Source: Chitinophagaceae bacterium
GTDB lineage: Bacteria > Bacteroidota > Bacteroidia > Chitinophagales > Chitinophagaceae
Reading direction: 5' to 3'
Assembly: GCA_016713085.1 (NCBI GenBank)
Contig: JADJPV010000002.1
Location: 1,302,001-1,366,000, forward strand
DNA: 64,000 nt
Within the stretch, counting starts at the first letter, position 1. Each line of letters begins with the position of its first letter. Of this stretch, positions 28,201 through 36,235 are shown piece after piece. Under the pieces are notes generated by a model. The model saw only the letters and a list, made by a program, of their open reading frames with translations, made no database searches and was not told the origin of the DNA. The position numbers and the translations under genes are program-made.

Positions 28201-29000
28201 TCGGTGTATTCAATTTCAAGTTGCAGCAGGAGTTTAGGAAAACCGAATGTATTATGCTTATACGTTTTGTAGTTCTGACGCATGGTAAAGAAACGCCCAT
28301 TACCAAGTACTGTTGCAATGGCATTGTTTCCTGCTTTGATCAGTGACGTTACATCATGTGTATTGCAGAAATAAGTTTTACGGTAGTCAGTTGGATTAGG
28401 TGCAAGCACCTGGTCGCCGATTTTTTTACCATTGATATATAATTCATACATACCCAAACCGGAGAGATAAACAGTTGCACGTTTAACAGCAGGTTTACTT
28501 ATAAATTCTTTACGCAAATATCTTGCACTTAGTCTGCTCCATTGTGTAACACTATCCCATGCAGATGCCTTATCGTAACCGATCCATTTTGCTTTCCAGA
28601 GTTCTTTTGTAAGTCCAGTCGAGAAAAATGCGGTTTGTGTTGAAAGTGCCTGCCCTTTATTCGTTTGCACAATTACTTTCCAGAAATATTTCTTACCAGG
28701 CTGCAATGCTACTCCATTGTATTGCACATGTAACGATTGATTGCTGCTGATGATGCCGGAGTTCCATACATCGCCTTTATTCTGCTGCAGATTTTGTGTA
28801 CTGCTGCTCACAAGGATTTGATAGCCTGTTTGCAAAACATTTCGCTGGTTGCTTTGTAATTGCCAGCTAAGCCTTGGTTGTTTTATATCAATGCCCTGAG
28901 GATTTGCCAGCATTTCGCAACGGAGATTACTGACGGTTACCTGGGCAAACAATTGCTGCATGCAAATGCTGAAAACAAGTATGGTTACAATCTTTTTCAT
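25203..29000 (-). CDS. secreted two-domain enzyme: GH78 alpha-L-rhamnosidase plus BNR/sialidase-like (GH33-type) domain
   Basis: The 1265-residue protein starts with a signal peptide (cleavage near FAQ20), then beta-sandwich domains and an (alpha/alpha)6 GH78 domain with the diagnostic acidic motif DCPQRNERQPWLGD at residues 491-504 and a WELWNG motif near 772. From about residue 925 to the end is a beta-propeller with three Asp-boxes: SKDNGHTW (1028), TTDFGKTW (1078) and SNDGGKTW (1128). Sialidase-type enzymes cleave 2-keto-3-deoxy sugar acids. RG-II side chain C is rhamnose linked to Kdo, so one polypeptide could remove both sugars in turn. The domains are well supported and the Kdo specificity is inference. 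It is followed directly by the SSS and catabolic genes. Confidence 0.85.
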   Translation of the reverse strand: MKKIVTILVFSICMQQLFAQVTVSNLRCEMLANPQGIDIKQPRLSWQLQSNQRNVLQTGYQILVSSSTQNLQQNKGDVWNSGIISSNQSLHVQYNGVALQPGKKYFWKVIVQTNKGQALSTQTAFFSTGLTKELWKAKWIGYDKASAWDSVTQWSRLSARYLRKEFISKPAVKRATVYLSGLGMYELYINGKKIGDQVLAPNPTDYRKTYFCNTHDVTSLIKAGNNAIATVLGNGRFFTMRQNYKTYKHNTFGFPKLLLQLEIEYTDGTTKTVVSDESWKLNVDGPIRTNNEYDGEEYDARKEFTGWTNAGFSDSKWMQAELVQSPEGKMAAQMSEPMKVMQTIKPVSIKKTAGGKYILDMGQNFAGWIKLQNINGKKGDKITLRFAESLQTNGEIFVANLRDAKVTNVYTFGNSPLGKEGWQPSFVYNGFRYVEVSSFPGTPVLNNFEGKLVYDAFETTGSFVSSNATLNTVHKNAWWGIASNYKGMPVDCPQRNERQPWLGDRVIGAMGEGYLFDNAKLYAKWMQDIEESQTNEGSIPDVAPAFWNYYSDNITWPAAYITITNHLYNQFGDITPVKKHYSSMKKWIFYMKDKYLVDDIMTKDKFADWCVPPEDLKLIHAKDSSRLTDGKLIASAYYFKLLSYMQRFAKLTGNDADGKVYEELADKIRIAFQNKFYNPAKQCYSNNTITANLLPLYFGICPDSLREKVFANIYTKIRIESKGHISTGLIGTQYLFRGLTEYNQNELAYTLASNTTYPSYGYMAANGATTIWELWNGNTADPGMNSQNHVMMLGDLLIWYYENLAGIRSDKTEVGFKKIIMKPSVPAGLDFVKASYKSMHGLIKSEWKNSVGKFEWSISIPANTKAVVYIPSNSADEITESGKPVTDNADIKFVKMDKGAAVFEITSGSYQFVRTKKWKQGIVKDEFIFERASFPESHAATIAETPEGLIASWFGGTKEGNKDVCIWTSHFRNGKWTEPAKVADGVMNDTLRYSTYNPVLFYAPNGELLLFYKIGPNVAGWTGWMMRSKDNGHTWSKREALPEGFLGPIKNKPELINGVLLCPSSTEKTGWKAHIEFTTDFGKTWTKTEAINDPKILQAIQPSILKYKDGRLQILCRSRNTTINESWSNDGGKTWSEMKASALPNNNSGTDAVTLKDGRQLLVYNHTLPNSSWVNGKGPRTPLNVAISKDGKVWSAALVLEDSPISQYSYPSVIQTKDGLVHIVYTWRRERIKHVVVDPAKLELKEIVNKQWPGAKANEGKTSDD
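27736..27762. repeat. palindromic repeat embedded in frame inside the GH78 coding region
   Basis: CAACCCTCTTTCCCTAAAGG and AGAGTTG make an imperfect palindrome of the dispersed CCCC/GGGG family. It is read in frame as the segment SPLGKEGW at residues 415-422, in a loop just before the conserved FVYNGFRYVEV strand. Confidence 0.55.
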
Positions 29001-29001
29001 T

Positions 29002-31833
29002 TTATTCTGCTGAGAAGTTAAAGTATAAATTGATGTGCAATGCCCTCACCGGATCTTTTTCGTAATCGTAGTAAATATTCTTCACGCCCATTGGCCCGGT
29101 TGTTTCATTGCGTTGATTTTTTGTACCTATGCTGCTGATGCCCTGCATGAATGAAATATCACCTGAAGGAAACAACGGTTCATAATTATGCCACTGATCT
29201 GTTTTCCATGCAGGAGTAAACAAGCGGAGAAACATTCCTTCCGTTTCACTCACTACTGTAAAACGGTTGTTCTTTGTAAAGAAATACCCACCGTAAAAAT
29301 TGGAGTGGTATCCTTTGAACTCAGGATATATCCACGGTGCTTCCCCTGTTTCTGTATTGTTATAGGTTTTATTCCAGATGCCAAATGCATTTCCCTTTAA
29401 ACGGTTTTTCCATACACGGTAAGGACCATCGCCCATATAGGTGACTGATTGAATTTCTTTTTCAGGAAATGAAAAGTTTATACCGGCGAAATTGCTGAAG
29501 TAAGCAGACGGAAAATAATTCACCTGTAACTGCACCCAACCTGAAGGATAAACAGTCCACTTTAGCGTGTTGTAACTTTCTTTCTGATTGAAAGAAGATT
29601 CCAACACAAGATTGTTCCCTTCTTTATACTGTTTGAATGATTTGAAATTATTCACTCCTTCCTGCAATACCGGACCATTGTTAAAGGGCAACTCGCCTTT
29701 TGCATTTTTCACTGAAACAAGCAGACCCTTGTTTTTATTGAATACAACTATCACATCTTTTACAGAAACGGTCAGTAATGAATCAGCTTCTGAAGAATTG
29801 ATAGTGTTATTGCCTTCTTTCACAACCATTCTTTCACCAGTACGTTTCGGATTGCTGATCAAAAAACTCCTGGTAAATAATTCTCTTTTATAAAAATCTG
29901 TTGTGGTTACATACAGCACATCATAATCTTTCCAGTCAGTTGGCAGTTGTAACTGCAGTACACCTTTTTCGCCGGGTTTAATATCAGGTGAAGTTGCTGA
30001 ACCTGTTTTTTCATCTACATTTCTCAAACCAAACTTCCGCAATTTCCAGCTGAAAGAACATTGGTTGATGTTGGTGAAATGATAACGGTTTTCAAGATTG
30101 AATGTGCCATCAAATGCATCTGTGATTTCTCTGCGTTCAAAATAAACCGGACTCCATACTTCCTTGATCGTATAAAAGCTTGCTTCCTTTTCATGATGCG
30201 GTCCCAGTATTCCATCAGCAGCACGATGTTTATCAGTATCTAAAGAATCATGCAGATCTTTCCGCACAACTGCATTATCAGCAAAGTCCCAGAGAAAACC
30301 ACCTGCACTTAAAGGGTTATGCCACATCTTTTCCCAGTAATCTTCAATGCCAGCACCATGTCCGCCATCAAACCATCCATGCAGAAATTCTGTAGGCATT
30401 ACAATTTCTTTTCCGTTTTCATAATTACCAATGCCGTAATTGTATTCACGGTAATGCTGCGTATCAAAACCGCCAAACAACTGCCATGGATGAACAACAG
30501 GCCGTTGCTGAATATCAAACTCCGTAAAATATTTATCGAGTTCTAAATTATGTCCGCCTTCATTTCCATTTGCCCAGAAGATGACAGAAGGATGATTCAT
30601 ATCATGATCAATCATTTCCTTCACAAGCTTCGAACCAACCTTTGTATCGTAATGACCATGCCAGCCGGTTAATTCATCCATCACAAACAAACCAAGTGAA
30701 TCACACACATCGAGGAAATGATCATCAGGTGGATAATGACTCATCCTCACTGCATTCATGTTCATGTCCTTCATGAGTAATACATCTTCAATGCTGATCT
30801 GTTTGCTGGTAGTTCTTCCTGTCTCAGGACGAAATGCATGACGGTTGACACCTTTCATTTTCACTTTCACTCCGTTTATATAGATGCCATCACGTTGTTT
30901 TACTTCTACTGTGCGGAAACCAAATTTCTTTGAAACTTCATGCAGCAATTTATCCTTGCTATAAATTCGGAATATAGCTTTGTATAAATTTGGAAATTCA
31001 GATGACCATTGATCAATGTCTTTACAATCAACTTTAATTCCGCATTGACTACTGAACTCACTAACCTTTACCTCATTCTTCTTTATTACCTTATTGTTCA
31101 GATCAATTAATTCAACTGTTAAACCAGTTATGTAACCGTTGCCATTCGTCTGCAATTTTGCAGAAAAACTACCATCTGCTTTCGCATCTATTGCTACATG
31201 CTGTATGTGCTGCTGTGGCAACACCTCTAACCAAACCGGCCTGAAAATGCCACCAAATATCCAGAAGTCTGCTTTGCGTTCTGCTTCATTCACGGATTGA
31301 TTGGATGAGTGTTTAGCAACTGTTACTTCAAGTAAATTTTCTTTTCCATAATTCAACAGTTTAGAAACATCGTACTTGAAAGCATAGAAAGCACCTTGAT
31401 GTACTTCACCTGCAGACTTGCCATTTACTTTTACTTCTGCATCCGTCATCACACCTTCAAACACAAGATTGATGACTTTACCTTTCCAGTTTGCAGGTAC
31501 ATGGAAACGATGTTTGTACAATCCTTTTTCTTTTCCACGTACACTGTCTTTTGCAAAACCATAATAATATTTACCAAAGCCTTGTAATTCCCAGCAACTC
31601 GGCACAGCGATCGTTGTCCATTTGTTGGCATTCATACCCCCGGTGCAAAAGAAATCCCATTGCACTGTTTGATCGCTGCCTGTTCCGGAGAGATAAACTT
31701 TTTCTGTTTGTTGCGAGTAAGAAAACAAAGGGACAAAGAGAACCACGGAGACACAAAGAACACAGAGATGCACAAAGGGTTTTCTTTGTGCTACTTTCTG
31801 TCTTTCTGTCTTTGTGGCAAATAAACCAATCAT
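29002..31833 (-). CDS. secreted GH2 beta-glycosidase (beta-galactosidase/beta-glucuronidase type)
   Basis: This is a 943-residue GH2 enzyme: sugar-binding domain (about 60-205), immunoglobulin-like domain (about 210-310), then a TIM barrel. The acid/base glutamate is in WANGNEGG (E425) and the nucleophile is probably E482 in VMPTEFLHGW. C-terminal beta-domains follow. The start ATG overlaps the stop of the upstream gene as ATGA, so the start is well fixed even though the leader is long. The signal peptide h-region (LCVLCVSVVLFV) is encoded by a TTTGTG-type repeat. The substrate is not determined; galactose or glucuronic acid of RG-II are candidates. Its stop is one base before the GH78-sialidase fusion. 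Confidence 0.85.
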   Translation of the reverse strand: MIGLFATKTERQKVAQRKPFVHLCVLCVSVVLFVPLFSYSQQTEKVYLSGTGSDQTVQWDFFCTGGMNANKWTTIAVPSCWELQGFGKYYYGFAKDSVRGKEKGLYKHRFHVPANWKGKVINLVFEGVMTDAEVKVNGKSAGEVHQGAFYAFKYDVSKLLNYGKENLLEVTVAKHSSNQSVNEAERKADFWIFGGIFRPVWLEVLPQQHIQHVAIDAKADGSFSAKLQTNGNGYITGLTVELIDLNNKVIKKNEVKVSEFSSQCGIKVDCKDIDQWSSEFPNLYKAIFRIYSKDKLLHEVSKKFGFRTVEVKQRDGIYINGVKVKMKGVNRHAFRPETGRTTSKQISIEDVLLMKDMNMNAVRMSHYPPDDHFLDVCDSLGLFVMDELTGWHGHYDTKVGSKLVKEMIDHDMNHPSVIFWANGNEGGHNLELDKYFTEFDIQQRPVVHPWQLFGGFDTQHYREYNYGIGNYENGKEIVMPTEFLHGWFDGGHGAGIEDYWEKMWHNPLSAGGFLWDFADNAVVRKDLHDSLDTDKHRAADGILGPHHEKEASFYTIKEVWSPVYFERREITDAFDGTFNLENRYHFTNINQCSFSWKLRKFGLRNVDEKTGSATSPDIKPGEKGVLQLQLPTDWKDYDVLYVTTTDFYKRELFTRSFLISNPKRTGERMVVKEGNNTINSSEADSLLTVSVKDVIVVFNKNKGLLVSVKNAKGELPFNNGPVLQEGVNNFKSFKQYKEGNNLVLESSFNQKESYNTLKWTVYPSGWVQLQVNYFPSAYFSNFAGINFSFPEKEIQSVTYMGDGPYRVWKNRLKGNAFGIWNKTYNNTETGEAPWIYPEFKGYHSNFYGGYFFTKNNRFTVVSETEGMFLRLFTPAWKTDQWHNYEPLFPSGDISFMQGISSIGTKNQRNETTGPMGVKNIYYDYEKDPVRALHINLYFNFSAE
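31741..31817. repeat. inverted ACCACxxAGACACAAAG-type repeat encoding a signal peptide
   Basis: The left arm AACCACGGAGACACAAAG is complemented imperfectly by the right arm CTTTCTGTCTTTGTGG. The element covers residues about 6-32 of the GH2 protein leader. Confidence 0.6.
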
Positions 31834-33431
31834 AATTTTTCTGTAATTTTTTCAAGCTTCAACGACGAAGCCACCTTCTTTCCATTCACCCACACACTCA
31901 AGCCTTTACCCTTTTTGTATCTCAACCCGTCTTTATCCCAAATGATGGTAACGATCTTTCCATGATACAACACATTATCCAAACAGAACCAATTCCACTT
32001 TCCTTCCGGCACTAATGGATTTACTTCAATTGTATTATCTGCTCTTGGTCGTAATCCAACCAGTCCACTAATGATGAGATCATTAAAGGTTGAATGATTA
32101 TAATAACGACTGCGTTCTTCATCCCCCTTCAACCAGAAACCTGTTTTCTCATCGAGGTATTCGCCAATATACGGACGACCACGATAGTATTGTGATTCAA
32201 CATACGTATTTAATAAGTTGAAATAATTACTATCAGCGACATAATCCTGATTGTAATTATTCAGCAAGTTGGCCATACCTGTTAATGTTTGAGCAGTTGC
32301 AAACGGCCATACGGCGCCATCCCATTCGCATTTGCAGCAGCCATGTGTACGGAATTCAGGATGACTGCGATCTGCAGTAGTGATACCGAATGGTGCACAG
32401 AACGTTTTGGTGTCCATCAAACTTTTCCATGCAACATTGTAAGTATTGTCTGGCATATTGAAATACCAGGGAATAAACCCGATTTCTTCTTTTACATTCG
32501 AGAGTGTATCGCCTTTTTCTTTTTTTACTTCAAAGAACTGATGCTGCGGATGCCAGAGCAGTTGTTGTGAAAACTGCTTGATGGAATCTGCTTTGCGATT
32601 GTACAATGCAGCTGCATCTTTTTCATTACTGATTTGTGCAATTGCCGATAATGCTTTTGCATTACCAAACATATATCCATTGATCGATGGACGTGGATTC
32701 TTTTCAGTTCTGCTACCACTGATCGTTTCTTCCATGGCATCACGTACATCAAATTGCCAGAACAAACCATTCGCTGCTTTCTTTTCCTGTTCCCATGCTG
32801 CATAATCTTCTTTTAGATCCGGTAGCATGTTTACTAAAAACTGTTTATCGACATTTACGAGGTACCGATTATAGATCGCATCAATATTCCAGCTGCTGTA
32901 AAACCGTAATTTCTTTAATGGCTTGCCTTCATTTGCCCGATACCATACATGCAGGTTGTTATCCATATAGGTTTTATCATGCAACCATCTTGATTCGTAA
33001 ATATGATGACCAAGTCCGCTGGAGATAAGGTTGTATTTATCGGCATAGCTTCGCTGGATCAAAAACTCGGTAAACACAAATCCTTTTTCTGTTTTCTTGA
33101 TATGCTTTCGCAAGGTCCACCAGCGGTAATAAAAGATCTCTTCAAAATTTTGTTGCGGACATTCAAACAAGGGAATGTTTTTCTTCATCCACTCCCAGCT
33201 TTTTGTATTAGGGATAGCCTGTTCAATATTCGGCTCTTCCATTTTGTTGAAATAATCGACATAGTGTTTGAACTGATCCTGTTTTAAAACAAGCGGTTTT
33301 AGTTGAGCAGAAGCATTGAACCACAAAGACACGGAGAGCACAAAGAAACACAAAGGCTTCGTGAAGCTTTGAGCCTTTGCGCCTTCGTGGTTCAAATAAA
33401 ACTTACATATCCTTACTATCTTACTCATCAC
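31830..33431 (-). CDS. secreted (alpha/alpha)6 glycosidase, MGH1/GH63-like, possibly GH142
   Basis: The 533-residue protein has a signal peptide (SLWFNASAQ) and a six-hairpin barrel rich in W, Y and acidic residues: NIPLFECPQQNFEEIFYYRWWTLRKHI near the N-terminus, a GYMFGNAKALSAIA hairpin, and CKCEWDGAVWPFATAQ plus EYLDEKTGFWLKGDEERSRYYNHSTFNDLI near the C-terminus. It starts 3 bases after the beta-propeller gene and overlaps the GH2 gene by ATGA. In the RG-II enzyme BT1020 a GH143 domain and a GH142 beta-L-arabinofuranosidase domain are fused; here a propeller protein and this barrel protein are neighbours with summed length similar to that enzyme, so GH142 is a candidate. That assignment is inference from memory, not alignment. 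Confidence 0.65.
   Translation of the reverse strand: MMSKIVRICKFYLNHEGAKAQSFTKPLCFFVLSVSLWFNASAQLKPLVLKQDQFKHYVDYFNKMEEPNIEQAIPNTKSWEWMKKNIPLFECPQQNFEEIFYYRWWTLRKHIKKTEKGFVFTEFLIQRSYADKYNLISSGLGHHIYESRWLHDKTYMDNNLHVWYRANEGKPLKKLRFYSSWNIDAIYNRYLVNVDKQFLVNMLPDLKEDYAAWEQEKKAANGLFWQFDVRDAMEETISGSRTEKNPRPSINGYMFGNAKALSAIAQISNEKDAAALYNRKADSIKQFSQQLLWHPQHQFFEVKKEKGDTLSNVKEEIGFIPWYFNMPDNTYNVAWKSLMDTKTFCAPFGITTADRSHPEFRTHGCCKCEWDGAVWPFATAQTLTGMANLLNNYNQDYVADSNYFNLLNTYVESQYYRGRPYIGEYLDEKTGFWLKGDEERSRYYNHSTFNDLIISGLVGLRPRADNTIEVNPLVPEGKWNWFCLDNVLYHGKIVTIIWDKDGLRYKKGKGLSVWVNGKKVASSLKLEKITEKL
33316..33395. repeat. 80-bp inverted repeat with TTGAACCAC termini, encoding a leader peptide
   Basis: The element begins TTGAACCACAAAGACACGG and ends GCGCCTTCGTGGTTCAA, with ends that are complementary for 9 bases and imperfectly further in; the centre is AGGCTTCGTGAAGCTTT. 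All 80 bases lie in the 5' coding part of the (alpha/alpha)6 enzyme. Confidence 0.7.
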
Positions 33432-33434
33432 AGA

Positions 33435-35273
33435 CTATCTTGTTTTAACTGAATGAATATAATAAACCGCTTCTTTCGACTTTGAATTTGCATTCGGCAA
33501 ATCATAATCCTGATCAGTTGGTGTATCAGCATTTGGAAAACGACGAACCTCTCCTGTTCTGAACAATAACCGTTCTACCGATTCAACAGGCTGGAAAAAC
33601 AGATTCAGATTCGGTTTGCCATTATTGATCGTAACGGTATAGAAACGGGTTGTTGTGTTCAGTTCAATTTTGATATTTAGTTGCTCGCCTGCATTGTATT
33701 TACCAAGACTCTTATTTCGATAGCCTTGTTTAGTTAAAATACTTCCGGTTGAATCGAGCATCAACCGAAGCGTAGCTGTTCCTTTTTTATCGAGCAATTC
33801 AATTTCAAGATTACCTGTATTTGTCTGTTGTGCAGTTACAGTAAACTCAACAACCAGTTGTTTTGATTCCGGAAAAATGCGTTCGGCTTTTGCATAGTCA
33901 AACGGATCACTGTCGTGCAACGCAATTACTTTTTGATTATTGATCGTTTCTGCGTTCACCCTGCACCAAAGCGGACTGTAAATATTCCATTCATTCAGTT
34001 CTTTGCCTGCAGTCATGTTGTTGAACACATCATTTACATGTCCTGTTACTTTATTTTTTATAGGAACAGGAACCCGGCTCACCCACATATCTTCTTTATT
34101 CATGCTATAGGTCACCCACATATTATTATCAGCAGGTTTACCATCCATTTCCTGGATACCACGTACATACTGCGGCCCATAACTTTTATAAGCACCACCG
34201 TAACGCATAGAAGTGATCTCTCCATTTACAAGCAGCAGGTTTTTATACTTCAATCCGTCATCACTCACGCTAACGGCCAAAGGCCAGCGAAATTCAGAAG
34301 GATTGTACACCGTTGCATATTTTCCATCGCTGGTTCTCTGTCCCCAAATCTTCGCATTGGAGTTGACAAAGCCCGGTGCTCTCGTTGGATTGTATTGCCA
34401 TGTTTTCCCTTCGTCCTTTGAAATACTTGTGAGTGCAGACTTCCAAAGCCCCACTACATTTCCATTTTGCAAATGATAATAGTTGAATGCTTTAAAATCT
34501 TTTTGCAAAGGAATTAACGGATCATTGCGATCACCTTCTTCCACCGTTTGCATCATTAACAAAGGCGTATTCAGAATTTCATCGCAGGCTGCAACAAAGC
34601 CTTTGTCTTTTGATGATTTGTAAAAAGGATAGTTGGTATTCTTTTCGCTGAAGGAATGATTATATCGCAGAAAATGAATAGGTCCGAATGATCCATCTGC
34701 TTTTATTTCCCTGATCACACGACCAACTCCGTTACCATCATTAGGGTCATCTTTCTGCCCCAATGCAATTCCATAAAAGGCCAATGCAAATAATCGTTTT
34801 GATTTGGATGTATAAAAACCAAATCGTTGATGCATGACTGCATAACTATTCTTTGCCGTATCAGTCTTTCCTTCTTTTACAAATCCATCCGGAATTTTGT
34901 AGGGAGGAAATATCACAACAGGATAAGTCCAGTTGTAACCATCTTTTGATGTTTGCAATAATGTTTGTCCCGGAGGAATATGCTCGCCAACAGGATCGCT
35001 TAAGTATTCAAGATAAAACGTATTATTCCAGTAAGCCAGCATCGGTGCATGGTTGTATGTCCATGAAGCTGCACCTGTATCTGCACGGTTGGTACGTATG
35101 GTTTGAATATTATGCACACCAACTGCAGGCGATAACTGTCCGTGATGATAATCAACGTTGGATAAAGTTGTTCCCGTGTAACGAACAGTATCCTGGGCAA
35201 GAATAGCCCCATCCCCTAAAGGGGTGAAGAAAACAATTACTCCAGCCAGTATGTATCTACAAATCAATTTCAT
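33435..35273 (-). CDS. secreted beta-propeller enzyme with C-terminal beta-sandwich, possibly GH143-like
   Basis: The 612-residue protein has a signal peptide ending AILAQ. Residues about 30-410 have repeated strands with Asp-box-like motifs (SKDGYNW, SKDEGKTW, SDDGLKY) and aromatic/acidic loops, consistent with a propeller of the sialidase/GH143/GH145 kind. Residues about 420-610 look like a concanavalin-type sandwich (ERIFPESKQLVVEFTVTA). I do not recognise a specific family with certainty. Being immediately upstream of the (alpha/alpha)6 enzyme suggests the two together handle one side chain, perhaps arabinose-Dha (chain D). Part of the signal peptide (FFTPLGDGA) is encoded by a palindrome. 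Confidence 0.6.
   Translation of the reverse strand: MKLICRYILAGVIVFFTPLGDGAILAQDTVRYTGTTLSNVDYHHGQLSPAVGVHNIQTIRTNRADTGAASWTYNHAPMLAYWNNTFYLEYLSDPVGEHIPPGQTLLQTSKDGYNWTYPVVIFPPYKIPDGFVKEGKTDTAKNSYAVMHQRFGFYTSKSKRLFALAFYGIALGQKDDPNDGNGVGRVIREIKADGSFGPIHFLRYNHSFSEKNTNYPFYKSSKDKGFVAACDEILNTPLLMMQTVEEGDRNDPLIPLQKDFKAFNYYHLQNGNVVGLWKSALTSISKDEGKTWQYNPTRAPGFVNSNAKIWGQRTSDGKYATVYNPSEFRWPLAVSVSDDGLKYKNLLLVNGEITSMRYGGAYKSYGPQYVRGIQEMDGKPADNNMWVTYSMNKEDMWVSRVPVPIKNKVTGHVNDVFNNMTAGKELNEWNIYSPLWCRVNAETINNQKVIALHDSDPFDYAKAERIFPESKQLVVEFTVTAQQTNTGNLEIELLDKKGTATLRLMLDSTGSILTKQGYRNKSLGKYNAGEQLNIKIELNTTTRFYTVTINNGKPNLNLFFQPVESVERLLFRTGEVRRFPNADTPTDQDYDLPNANSKSKEAVYYIHSVKTR
35207..35224. repeat. CCCC/GGGG palindrome inside a signal-peptide coding region
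   Basis: CCCCATCCCCTAAAGGGG lies in frame at residues about 17-22 of the beta-propeller enzyme and is read as TPLGDG on the minus strand. Confidence 0.6.
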
Positions 35274-35292
35274 TATTTCTTTATTTTCTTTA

Positions 35293-35330
35293 ACCGCTTA
35301 CGGGGTTTGCAACCGCCGTCAGGGTTTCAA
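35293..35330. repeat. ACCGC-GGGGTTT palindromic repeat overlapping a gene end
   Basis: ACCGCTTACGGGGTTTGC followed by AACCGCCGTCAGGGTTTCAA belongs to the family at 17838-17935. The TGA stop of the GH43-like gene (35319-35321) lies inside it. Confidence 0.68.
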
Positions 35331-36230
35331 CAATCTTTTAATAACCTTTTTCTTTACCGGTACAATTGTTCCGTGTTTATGTCCTTCCGGAACTTTTACC
35401 TTTGTTGTTACGTTTTCAAAATTCACAAAATCCTTCGTTGCTGATGCTTCATAAATTTTCTTTCGGTATGAATCATAATAGATCAGCCACTCATCTTTCA
35501 GTTTTACAACAGCTGGCCCTTCTGTAAAATTATCGGAGAAGGGTTTTGAAATATTCGTCCACGGACCAAGTGCTGTTGTGCCGAATGCCACTTTAATATT
35601 CCGTTCAGGTCTTGTATTATCTTTCAACACCAGCACATAATCATCTTTCTTCCGTTTTACGATCACGGCATCAATAACACTGAACTTTGGATCAATAAAT
35701 AGTTTCGTATCAGTGAATGTTTTAAAATCAGGCGTTGTGGTTACATACATGCGGTGATTGTTGCTGTCTTCTTCAATACCACGTTCAAATCTTCCCGGTA
35801 TGCAACTTGCCCAAATGATGATGTATCGCTTTTCTTCATCATCATAAAACAATTCAGGCGCCCATGTATTAACAGCGGTTGGTTCATTCTTCATCACCGG
35901 AATAAATTGCTGCTCACTCCAGTTGAAAAGATCTTTCGATGAAGCATAACCAAAACCAAGATCACCACGCCAACTGCTTGTCCATACCAAATGAAAAGTA
36001 CCATCAGGTCCCTGCACCATCGATGGATCACGCATCACTTTCTGGTTACCTACTTTCGGTTGTAAAAGAACTGTATCAAGATCTGTCCAATTTCTGCCAT
36101 CATAACTGTACAACATTCGTAAACCTTCATTCGCAGGTTCATGAAAGGAAGTAAACAGGTATGCTTTACTTGAACATGAAGCAAGCAAAATGAATAATGA
36201 GCAATGAATAATGAGTGACTTCAAACGCAT
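35319..36230 (-). CDS. GH43-like five-bladed propeller lipoprotein
   Basis: This is a 303-residue lipoprotein from the ATG at 36230 (MRLKSLIIHC), with lipobox LLASC at Cys19. A longer frame from 36260 would overlap the GH140 stop region and is rejected. GH43-type acids are visible: RDPSMV (D68, candidate base), VNTWAPELF (123-126), SVIDAVIV (D187, modulator) and FTEGPAVV (E237, candidate acid). GH43 enzymes remove arabinofuranose, galactofuranose or xylose. Anchoring to a membrane and the place between GH140 and the propeller enzyme fit trimming of RG-II fragments. The subfamily is unknown. The signal peptide and stop codon both derive from repeats. Confidence 0.8.
   Translation of the reverse strand: MRLKSLIIHCSLFILLASCSSKAYLFTSFHEPANEGLRMLYSYDGRNWTDLDTVLLQPKVGNQKVMRDPSMVQGPDGTFHLVWTSSWRGDLGFGYASSKDLFNWSEQQFIPVMKNEPTAVNTWAPELFYDDEEKRYIIIWASCIPGRFERGIEEDSNNHRMYVTTTPDFKTFTDTKLFIDPKFSVIDAVIVKRKKDDYVLVLKDNTRPERNIKVAFGTTALGPWTNISKPFSDNFTEGPAVVKLKDEWLIYYDSYRKKIYEASATKDFVNFENVTTKVKVPEGHKHGTIVPVKKKVIKRLLKP
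36190..36220. repeat. ATGAATAATGAG-type repeat inside the lipoprotein signal peptide
   Basis: ATGAATAATGAGCAATGAA followed by TAATGAGTGA repeats the 12-base theme also found at about 8905, 16760 and 62395. On the minus strand it encodes SLIIHCSLFI, the hydrophobic core of the signal peptide. Confidence 0.6.
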
Positions 36231-36235
36231 GCTTA

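Noticed and set aside
17916..29000. Sialic acid catabolic locus (NAL-like aldolases, SSS symporter, sialidase-like domain).
   Set aside because: No epimerase, ManNAc kinase, GlcNAc-6-P deacetylase or glucosamine-6-P deaminase is present, and all neighbouring enzymes are pectin-specific. Kdo and Dha are chemically similar substrates that fit better.
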